From Desulfovermiculus sp041686195 (GTDB lineage: Bacteria > Desulfobacterota > Desulfovibrionia > Desulfovibrionales > Desulfothermaceae): a stretch of DNA of 5,391 nt. The DNA is taken from the NCBI GenBank assembly GCA_041686195.1, contig JAWLEI010000145.1, positions 1 to 5,391 of the forward strand, written 5' to 3'. This document shows, piece by piece, positions 1 to 4,961 of this stretch (positions are counted from its first letter, which is position 1; each line of letters opens with the position of its first letter). The notes beneath the pieces were generated by a model. The model searched no databases, was not told the origin of the DNA, and saw nothing but the letters and a program-made list of their open reading frames with translations. Position numbers and translations under genes: made by a program.

Positions 1-117
1 CACTACCGGGCTGGAAACATTGAAACCTATAAAGCTCTCTTGGACGAACGGGATATCGAGAACCGGGGGAAAATCCTGGAGGATTGGCGTCAATATTCCC
101 AAAGTTTTTTTGAGTAA
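1..117 (+). CDS. C-terminal end of an unidentified protein (partial)
   Basis: Frame 1 is open from the window edge to a TAA at 115-117 and encodes 38 residues. The fragment is hydrophilic and rich in charged and aromatic residues, consistent with a helical C-terminus; it contains the stretches YKALLDERDIENRGKILEDW and QYSQSFFE. I do not recognise a family. Codon use is mixed, without the strong G/C third-position bias of the gene at 4088. It reads in the same direction as the primase-helicase cassette but is separated from it by over 450 bases, so it is probably not in the same transcript. No T-rich terminator hairpin follows. The reading is plausible because it is open to the edge and ends in a protein-like tail, but with 38 codons a chance frame cannot be excluded. 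Confidence 0.5.
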   Translation, partial: HYRAGNIETYKALLDERDIENRGKILEDWRQYSQSFFE

Positions 118-124
118 TCGGCTA

Positions 125-177
125 GCAACAGCGTGAACTCGAACCGACTTGCGGGAAGTCCGCTCCAAAGCTGCTGT
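125..177. repeat. Imperfect stem-loop with an inner hairpin
   Basis: GCAACAGC at 125-132 can pair with GCTGCTGT at 170-177, with one mismatch and one G-T pair. Inside it, GACTT at 146-150 pairs perfectly with AAGTC at 156-160 around the loop GCGGG. There is no T tract, so it is not a standard intrinsic terminator, although it lies just after the stop at 117. It could be a structured 3' end or a small dispersed repeat. Confidence 0.3.
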
Positions 178-254
178 GCAGTAGGTCAAGCCATTTTCCC
201 AGCGCCGTTAGAGGGTTAGCCTTTATTGGCGGGCAACTGTCACGCCAAGAACTG

Positions 255-284
255 TTGACATTCTGTTAAATTAAGGAATATTTT
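255..284 (+). promoter_or_regulatory. Sigma-70-like promoter candidate (orphan)
   Basis: A consensus TTGACA at 255-260 is followed after 18 bases by TATTTT at 279-284, which matches four of six -10 positions. The only ORF directly after it is seven codons long (ATG at 286, stop at 307-309). It could drive an untranslated leader toward the 586 gene, but the candidate at 523-550 is closer. The match may be chance in an AT-rich stretch. Confidence 0.25.
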
Positions 285-424
285 TATGGGTTTCATTTTG
301 AGCAGATAACGTTTCAGCCATTGGAGATTGAGGGCCAACGACCCACACTTTTCACCTGAAGCCATCCCTTTTCAGGTTGTGGTCAAGACCAAAATCCCGC
401 AGAAGCCGCTGCAGCTGCTCTTGC

Positions 425-445
425 TTGGCTTTATATAAAAGCCAA
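425..445. repeat. Perfect 8-bp inverted repeat, operator or hairpin candidate
   Basis: TTGGCTTT at 425-432 and AAAGCCAA at 438-445 are exact reverse complements around the five bases ATATA. The symmetric, AT-centred layout resembles a dimeric regulator site. It lies about 80 bases upstream of the promoter candidate for the 586 gene, far for a simple repressor site but possible for an activator or a looping repressor. No regulator gene is in the window. Confidence 0.4.
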
Positions 446-522
446 TGCGCTGGGCGATCTCCGGTTTCCAGTCTGCAGCAGATATTTTGCAGTCCAAAAG
501 GGAGAGGGCAGAAAAGGCAAAA

Positions 523-550
523 TTGACACTGAGTCAGCCAAAACCTTAAT
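523..550 (+). promoter_or_regulatory. Promoter candidate for the two-gene cassette
   Basis: TTGACA at 523-528 is a perfect -35 match; after 16 bases comes CTTAAT at 545-550, with four of six -10 positions matching, including the last four. The expected start near 557 would give a leader of roughly 30 bases before the ATG at 586. The -35 box is also one arm of TGAC-N5-GTCA (524-536), so a regulator could sit across the spacer. The placement before a well-formed ribosome binding site makes this the best promoter in the window, but it rests on sequence match alone. Confidence 0.45.
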
Positions 551-585
551 GAAACGAGTTCCTAAGAGCTGAGGAGTATTTGTGC

Positions 586-1110
586 ATGGATCCTCTTTTG
601 AAATCTTTGACAGACGAACAGCAAGATCAACTCATCGAGCGTTTGTACCAGAAAGGCGGTGAGATTCGTCAAGCCGTGCTTGAAGAAGCACAGAAAGTTC
701 TCAAGGATATTGATCTGCATCAGATTGCTGACGACATGTTTTGGACCCTAGATATCATAGATGTAGAGACCCTTTGGGATCAATCCGGGCCAACAAGAGA
801 CGGATACGTGTCTCCTGATGATCAGGCCTTGACCATGATCGAGGATAAAGTGGAGTCATATGCCAATCAAGTATGGGATTACCTGCAACTAGGCATGGAG
901 GCTGAGGCCAGGACTTATCTACAAGGTATTCTGCTTGGGCTGTACAAATTCGATCATGAATCGCGCTCGGAGTTTAAAAATTGGGCTGTGGATATACCCC
1001 CAAACCTGTTCGGTGCTCTTTTGGATAAGTGGCGAAAAAAGACTGGCACCTATTCGCGTAAAACGGAAATTGATGCCTTTTGCCAGCAAATGTGCCCTCA
1101 ATGGATGTGA
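586..1110 (+). CDS. Conserved-looking helical protein paired with the primase-helicase
   Basis: This encodes 174 residues, acidic and predominantly helical, with no signal peptide, membrane segment or catalytic motif that I can identify. I chose the ATG at 586 because GAGGAG at 571-576 lies 9 bases before it; an in-frame TTG at 580 would add two residues but is only 3 bases from that site. Blocks that look conserved are LWDQSGPTRDGYVSPDD (residues 63-79), then a helical segment ending in GILLGLYKFD (114-123), then SEFKNWAVDIP (128-138). I have the impression of a recurring family of uncharacterised proteins beside primase-helicases of this kind, but I cannot verify that here. The stop at 1108-1110 overlaps the ATG of the next gene by 10 bases, so the two are probably translated together and may form a complex. 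A role as adaptor, sensor or regulator of the large protein is inference only. Confidence 0.85.
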   Translation: MDPLLKSLTDEQQDQLIERLYQKGGEIRQAVLEEAQKVLKDIDLHQIADDMFWTLDIIDVETLWDQSGPTRDGYVSPDDQALTMIEDKVESYANQVWDYLQLGMEAEARTYLQGILLGLYKFDHESRSEFKNWAVDIPPNLFGALLDKWRKKTGTYSRKTEIDAFCQQMCPQWM

Positions 1111-3644
1111 AATCAGTGACCAAGGAAGAACTTGATGATGGTGAGAGTGAACCTTTAGTCCTCGGAGGCCTTGATTGTTTCGATATGTCCAGCAATGAAA
1201 CTTACCAAAAACTTCAAGCCAGGCTGGATGAAGCTTTGACCGAATGCGCTCGGCTGCGCGCTGAAAATCAAAAGTTAAGGAAAGCTTTGGGTTCTGATCA
1301 GAATGAAACAGGGCTCAATGAAGCTTCTGGCAGATACACATCTGCTCAGCCTCCGGTAGAAGTAAGTTCAGCACCAGCTGCAAAGGTTCATTCCAAATCC
1401 TCTTCCAAGGAAAAGATAGCCCTTTTTCGCAAATTATTTCGGGGTAGAGAAGATGTATATCCAAAGCTGTGGGAAAATCGAAAAGGCGATTCTGGGTATA
1501 CACCGGCCTGCGCCAATGAATGGAAACGTCCTTTGTGCGGTAAGCCTAAGGTGAAGTGCGCTCAATGTGCGAACAGGTTTCTGGTTCCATTAAGTGATCA
1601 AGTAATCTATGATCATCTAGCCGGTAAGCAAACCATTGGGGTGTATCCACTCTTAAAAGATGAAACTTGTTGGTTCCTAGCTGCTGACTTTGATAAAGAG
1701 TTATGGCGTGAGGATGCCTCAGTTTTTCGCGATGTCTGTCGTAAAATGGGGGTGCCCACAGCTCTGGAACGTTCTCGTTCAGGGAATGGTGGGCATGTAT
1801 GGATCTTTTTTCAAGTCCCTGTTCCTGCGGCCACCGCCCGCAGGCTCGGATACTCCATATTGGCTCAAGTTATCGATCGGATGCAAGATTGTAAGCTGTA
1901 TTCCTACGATCGTTTTTTCCCCAATCAAGATACTTTGCCAAAGGGAGGTTTCGGCAATCTCATCGCTCTTCCCCTCCAATATAGTCCACGTTCTCAAGGC
2001 AACAGCATCTTTTTAGATGATACCTTCCAACCGTTTAAGGATCAATGGGCTTTTCTAGCGGGAATAGAAAGAATGCGCCCTGAGGATGTCGAAATACTCG
2101 CAAAGGAGGCCTTGAGACAAGGGACATTCGGGGGAGCTCAAAAGAGCCCGGCTGACGATTACGCTGAGGATCCGTGGACCTTACCTCCCTCCAAGAAAAA
2201 GAAAGAGCAGCCCATTCTTGACCCTTTGCCTGCAGAGGTGGAACTGGTCAAGGGTAATCTGCTGTATGTACACAAAAAATATTTGCCTTCTGTTCTTTAC
2301 AACCGTCTGTCCAGATTGGCTGCGTTTCAGAATCCTGAGTTTTCCAAAGCTCAGGCCTTGCGCTTGTCCACCTACGAAAAGCCCAGGATAATTTTTTGTT
2401 CAGAAGATTTTCCTAATTATCTCGCATTACCACGTGGATTCCTTGATGATGTTTTGGAGATGCTTCATTCCCTTGGAATCCATCCACAAATTATTGACAA
2501 GCGCTATGCCGGAAATATGGTTCAAACCCTGTTTCAGGGTGATTTGACTTCTTTGCAAAAACAGGCTGCGGAGAGTCTTTTGAAAGATGATTGTGGTGTG
2601 TTGTGTGCAACCACTGCTTTTGGCAAGACGGTTGTGGGTGCTTGGCTTATAGCAAAGCGACAAACAAATACTTTGATTTTGGTTCATCGTCGACAGTTAA
2701 TGGATCAATGGCATGAACGCTTGAAGAACTTTTTGGATTTGACATCGATAGGCCGAGTCGGAGGAGGAAAAGACCAGAGGACCGGTTTGGTAGATATCGC
2801 TATGTTGCAGAGCTTAAATCGAAAAGGAGAAGTTCAAGATAAGGTTGCTGATTATGGACAGATCATTGTTGATGAATGTCACCACATCTCTGCTTTTCGT
2901 TTTGAGCAGGTGATGAGACAGGTCAAAGCCAAATATGTGTGCGGATTGACAGCAACTCCGAGTCGAAAGGACGGGCATCATCCAATTATATACATGCAGT
3001 GTGGACCGATTCGTTTCCGGGTAGATCCAAAGAGTCAAGCTGCTGTCCGTCCCTTTAAGCAAGTAGTTGTTCCCAGGCGCACGAGCTTTACGTATCCACA
3101 AGGAAATGAAAATGTCAGAATCCAGGACATTTATGCGGCACTCAGTGCAGATAAGAAGCGAAATGAGATGATCCAGGACGATATCCTGAGGGCCCTTGAT
3201 CAAGGTCGGTCCCCGCTCTTGCTGGTAGAAAGAACCACACAGGTACAGTATTTCGAAAAACGCCTGCAGAATTTTGTCCGCAATATTATTGTGCTTCAAG
3301 GTGGGATGGGTAAGAAGAAGCATCAGGCTGTTGCTGAAAAGCTGAAAGCCATTCCGGATACAGAGGAACGTTTACTCATTGCCACTGGACGATATATTGG
3401 GGAGGGTTTTGATGATGCCCGCTTAGATACATTGTTTCTCGTCTCTCCACTTTCTTGGCGGGGAACGCTCCAACAATATGCCGGCCGTATCCACCGTCTG
3501 CACTATCACAAACACAAGGTCATTATCTACGACTACGTGGACGAACAGGTACCGCAGTTGGCTCGAATGTTTAGCAAACGCTTGGCTGGATATCGGGCTA
3601 TGGGATATACGGTGGAAGAGGAGGGGGAAGTCAAAGGTGATTGA
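1101..3644 (+). CDS. TOTE-type archaeo-eukaryotic primase fused to a superfamily 2 helicase
   Basis: Counting from the ATG at 1101 the protein has 847 residues. An acidic N-terminus leads to a coiled coil at about 34-63 and a low-complexity linker. Next comes a cysteine cluster (Cys137, Cys146, Cys153, Cys156), probably zinc-binding. The primase/polymerase domain, about 105-325, has the metal-binding DFD pair at Asp196 and Asp198, the SGNGGHVW nucleotide-binding block with His232, and YDRFFPNQD (269-277) followed by GGFGNLIALPLQ (282-293). A middle domain (about 375-470) precedes a full helicase: Walker A ATTAFGKT with Lys509, DECHH at 591-595, TAT at 617-619, GEGFDD at 767-772, and QQYAGRIHR at 791-799 with arginine fingers. 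The whole resembles proteins labelled as TOTE conflict system primases. It should combine template-directed synthesis or priming with ATP-driven DNA or RNA unwinding, in the cytoplasm. No nuclease domain is visible. An in-frame TTG at 1080 would add 7 residues; neither start has a clear ribosome binding site, so coupling to the upstream gene is likely. Confidence 0.93.
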   Translation: MDVKSVTKEELDDGESEPLVLGGLDCFDMSSNETYQKLQARLDEALTECARLRAENQKLRKALGSDQNETGLNEASGRYTSAQPPVEVSSAPAAKVHSKSSSKEKIALFRKLFRGREDVYPKLWENRKGDSGYTPACANEWKRPLCGKPKVKCAQCANRFLVPLSDQVIYDHLAGKQTIGVYPLLKDETCWFLAADFDKELWREDASVFRDVCRKMGVPTALERSRSGNGGHVWIFFQVPVPAATARRLGYSILAQVIDRMQDCKLYSYDRFFPNQDTLPKGGFGNLIALPLQYSPRSQGNSIFLDDTFQPFKDQWAFLAGIERMRPEDVEILAKEALRQGTFGGAQKSPADDYAEDPWTLPPSKKKKEQPILDPLPAEVELVKGNLLYVHKKYLPSVLYNRLSRLAAFQNPEFSKAQALRLSTYEKPRIIFCSEDFPNYLALPRGFLDDVLEMLHSLGIHPQIIDKRYAGNMVQTLFQGDLTSLQKQAAESLLKDDCGVLCATTAFGKTVVGAWLIAKRQTNTLILVHRRQLMDQWHERLKNFLDLTSIGRVGGGKDQRTGLVDIAMLQSLNRKGEVQDKVADYGQIIVDECHHISAFRFEQVMRQVKAKYVCGLTATPSRKDGHHPIIYMQCGPIRFRVDPKSQAAVRPFKQVVVPRRTSFTYPQGNENVRIQDIYAALSADKKRNEMIQDDILRALDQGRSPLLLVERTTQVQYFEKRLQNFVRNIIVLQGGMGKKKHQAVAEKLKAIPDTEERLLIATGRYIGEGFDDARLDTLFLVSPLSWRGTLQQYAGRIHRLHYHKHKVIIYDYVDEQVPQLARMFSKRLAGYRAMGYTVEEEGEVKGD

Positions 3645-3756
3645 TGAAGCTTCATGCCATGAAAGAATAAAGGACATTATGTTGCCAGTTATATTATGTA
3701 GCGAGAATGGAGCACTGAAGGTCTCTGATACCCCGATACACCGCCAAGTTTTTTAA
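3637..3756 (+). CDS. Possible 39-residue small ORF after the helicase
   Basis: A GTG at 3637 opens 39 codons ending at a TAA at 3754-3756. The purine tract AGGAGGGGGAA at 3620-3630 lies about 6 bases upstream, well placed as a ribosome binding site, and the ORF overlaps the end of the primase-helicase gene by 8 bases. Against this, the purine tract is also explained by the Glu-rich C-terminus of the helicase, the product matches nothing I know, and it has no hydrophobic segment or evident domain. It could be a genuine small third member of the operon or a chance ORF. Confidence 0.22.
   Translation: MIDEASCHERIKDIMLPVILCSENGALKVSDTPIHRQVF
3644..3655. repeat. 12-bp perfect palindrome at the helicase stop codon
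   Basis: ATGAAG at 3644-3649 and CTTCAT at 3650-3655 form an uninterrupted palindrome whose first base is the last base of the TGA stop. With no loop it cannot make a usual RNA hairpin, and there is no T tract, so it is not a standard terminator. It may be a protein-binding site or chance. Confidence 0.3.
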
Positions 3757-3896
3757 CCAGTACCCCTATTACCCCGTCCCGGTTAAATGCACTGCGTGCT
3801 TGTCCTTGCAGGTCAATTTAGCTGGATAAACCTCTTAACCGCATATATCCAGATCTCCTTTTACCTTTCCATTCTTTTTGGTCATATACCTGCTGA
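3757..3896. other. AT-rich intergenic stretch with inverted repeats
   Basis: No gene is supported here. Two inverted repeats stand out: TTTAACC (3752-3758) with GGTTAAA (3781-3787), 22 bases apart, and CTGGATA (3822-3828) with TATCCAG (3846-3852), 17 bases apart. The second is followed by a pyrimidine-rich run, CTCCTTTTACCTTTCC (3855-3870), that is not a clean T tract. Either might serve as a 3' end for the cassette transcript. The region separates the AT-richer cassette from GC-rich sequence starting near 3906. Confidence 0.45.
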
Positions 3897-3904
3897 AGGA
3901 TAAT
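3875..3904 (+). promoter_or_regulatory. Weak promoter candidate before the reductase-like gene
   Basis: GATAAT at 3899-3904 matches five of six -10 positions. The upstream partner is only a T-rich run at 3875-3881 with a poor -35 match. If used, it would give a long leader of nearly 180 bases including the short remnant frame and the hairpin at 4056-4076. Confidence 0.2.
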
Positions 3905-4091
3905 CTTTATCGAGGTCCTGGAACGCCAGGCCGAACTGGCCGGGAACGAGGCCGGGCGCAAAGTGGGACAGGCCATGACAGCCTATCTGAACGAAGGGAT
4001 GATCGCCGCCGAGCTGGGGATCACTTTGACCGATATTTTATGTACACCAACAAACCTCATCCGGTCAACGGATGAGAGGGAGGACACATGA
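3897..4091 (+). pseudogene. GC-rich 3' remnant of an unidentified gene
   Basis: The frame is open from 3897 (after a stop at 3894-3896) to a TGA at 4089-4091. From 3912 to about 4035 the codons are strongly G/C-ending (GAG GTC CTG GAA CGC CAG) and the product looks like genuine helical protein, including VLERQAELAGNEAGRKVGQA and MTAYLNEGMIAAELGITLTD. There is no credible start: the sequence before 3906 abruptly becomes AT-rich, and the first ATG in frame (3975) has no ribosome binding site. The last 18 or so residues run through a hairpin and look non-protein. The simplest reading is a resident gene whose 5' part was removed at the right edge of the inserted cassette. The TGA overlaps the next ATG as ATGA, so a short translated leader that couples to the reductase-like gene is the alternative. 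I do not recognise the family. Confidence 0.4.
4056..4076 (+). promoter_or_regulatory. Hairpin immediately before the ribosome binding site
   Basis: CTCATCCG (4056-4063) and CGGATGAG (4069-4076) are exact reverse complements around the loop GTCAA. The purine-rich ribosome binding site AGGGAGG (4077-4083) begins at the next base, and the ATG of the reductase-like gene is at 4088. A stem ending flush against the ribosome binding site could affect ribosome access or be an RNA- or DNA-binding site. There is no T tract after it, so it is not an intrinsic terminator. Confidence 0.5.
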
Positions 4092-4879
4092 ACACAGACA
4101 ATCCAGTCGAACAGATTCTGGAAGTAGCCAAACACCACGGGGCCTCGTTGGCCGGCATCGCCAATGTCAACGATGTCCGCAACAGTCCCTCACACACCGC
4201 CTTTGATCACATGGGCGATTACACCGGCGTGGGCACTCCGCAGGAGGGGCAAAAGGCTTCCAGCTCGGATCAGATCCCGGCCTGGCCCGAGGAGGCCAAG
4301 TCCGTGGTCGTGGTGGCTCTCGAACATCCCAGAACCCAGCCGGAGCTGGATTGGTGGGACGGCAACAAAGGCACCCCGGGCAACCGGCAGTTGATCCAGA
4401 TCTGCAAGTCCCTGCGGCAGTGGATGGAAGAAAACCTTGGCTTGCAGACCTTTCCCATGCACTACTTTGTGCAGAAGGGAGGCACCTTTCTCAAGGACGC
4501 TGCCGTCATGGCCGGCCTGGGCTGCATGGGCAGGAACAACCTCCTGGTCACGCCCCAGTTCGGGCCCAGAGTCAGGATTCGGGCCTTCCTGGTGGATGCC
4601 GAGCTGCCGGCTTCCAGTCGCATGGATTTCGACCCGTGCCAGGAGTGTCCTGAACCGTGCCGCAAGGTCTGCCCCATCAAGGCCATGCACAACCAGGTCT
4701 GGAGCTCGGACCAGCTGGGCACCAGCCACATCCCGGCCCTGGACGGAGCCTACAGCCGGGAGCTGTGCAACAACCGAATGGAGCAGGACATCGAGGAAAG
4801 CGAACCGACTCCCGAGGACCGGAATCTGGTCAAGTACTGCCGCAAATGCGAGTTCGCCTGCCCTGTCGGCCGCCAGTAG
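4088..4879 (+). CDS. QueG-like two-[4Fe-4S] reductase family protein
   Basis: This 263-residue protein resembles the core shared by epoxyqueuosine reductase (QueG) and cobalamin-dependent reductive dehalogenases. The central part has AGLGCMGRNNLLVTPQFGPR (142-161), the counterpart of the AGLG-IGKN-LL block of QueG. It is followed by C-x2-C-x3-C-x3-CP (Cys184, 187, 191, 195) and then Cys227 with C-x2-C-x3-CP (Cys251, 254, 258): eight cysteines, enough for two [4Fe-4S] clusters. There is no twin-arginine signal or membrane segment, so it is probably cytoplasmic. It lacks the C-terminal HEAT-like extension of long QueG forms. By eye alignment, the place of the QueG catalytic Asp is taken by Gln129, so a tRNA queuosine role is doubtful and the substrate is unknown. 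The start is supported by AGGGAGG at 4077-4083. Codons are G/C-ending, unlike the cassette at 586-3644, which suggests resident DNA. No terminator is seen before the insertion sequence at 4927. Confidence 0.85.
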   Translation: MNTDNPVEQILEVAKHHGASLAGIANVNDVRNSPSHTAFDHMGDYTGVGTPQEGQKASSSDQIPAWPEEAKSVVVVALEHPRTQPELDWWDGNKGTPGNRQLIQICKSLRQWMEENLGLQTFPMHYFVQKGGTFLKDAAVMAGLGCMGRNNLLVTPQFGPRVRIRAFLVDAELPASSRMDFDPCQECPEPCRKVCPIKAMHNQVWSSDQLGTSHIPALDGAYSRELCNNRMEQDIEESEPTPEDRNLVKYCRKCEFACPVGRQ

Positions 4880-4926
4880 ACGATGCAGAAACATAATCCC
4901 AACCACCCCTGCCCCTCCTTGCCAAG

Positions 4927-4945
4927 CTGACCTTTACCCACACTT
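4927..4945. repeat. Terminal inverted repeat of the IS50-group element
   Basis: CTGACCTTTACCCACACTT aligned without gaps to the Tn5/IS50 outer end CTGACTCTTATACACAAGT (from memory) agrees at 13 of 19 positions, including the first five and the CACA block. It sits 16 bases from the transposase stop codon, the spacing expected for such elements. A further inverted repeat ACCCAC (4936-4941) / GTGGGT (4952-4957) overlaps its inner side. Confidence 0.75.
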
Positions 4946-4961
4946 GACACCGTGGGTTCGG

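Larger units (their letters stand above)
118..522. other. Intergenic stretch without a supported gene
   Basis: No convincing coding sequence lies here on either strand. What can be seen: a weak stem-loop at 125-177, a promoter-like pair at 255-284 with no gene after it except a seven-codon ORF at 286-309, a perfect inverted repeat at 425-445, and a minus-strand frame free of stops at 352-561. The minus-strand frame has no good start codon or ribosome binding site. The interval could be decayed sequence left by earlier insertions, or the upstream control region of the cassette that follows. Confidence 0.6.

Noticed and set aside
131..155. T-arm-like sequence of a tRNA on the minus strand (GGTTCGAGTTC)
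   Set aside because: The flanking bases do not form the five-pair T stem, and no acceptor stem or seven-base anticodon loop can be drawn. A short internal-promoter-like match is not enough for a tRNA.
286..309. Seven-codon ORF after the promoter-like pair at 255-284
   Set aside because: An AAGGAA tract lies just upstream, but seven codons with no attenuator structure behind them are not evidence of a leader peptide.
549..572. Seven-codon upstream ORF before the 586 gene
   Set aside because: It has no ribosome binding site, overlaps the probable -10 region and would start at or before the expected transcription start.
2814..3323. Minus-strand frame of 169 codons inside the helicase region
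   Set aside because: It is antisense to the motif-rich helicase core, and its product has no recognisable domain and no ribosome binding site.
3645..3760. Intrinsic terminator after the helicase gene, based on the T run at 3749-3754
   Set aside because: No stable GC-rich stem precedes the T run; the palindrome at 3644-3655 is about 95 bases upstream and has no loop.
3878..4075. Plus-strand ORF of 65 codons overlapping the GC-rich remnant
   Set aside because: It is frame-shifted against the remnant, its product is Arg/Gly/Pro-rich without structure, and it lacks a ribosome binding site. The other frame has the better codon pattern.
4190..4906. Long open minus-strand frame (238 codons) opposite the reductase-like gene
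   Set aside because: It is antisense to a gene with clear iron-sulfur motifs, and long antisense frames are expected where codons end in G or C. Its product has low-complexity Leu/Gly/Ala/Arg composition and no motifs.
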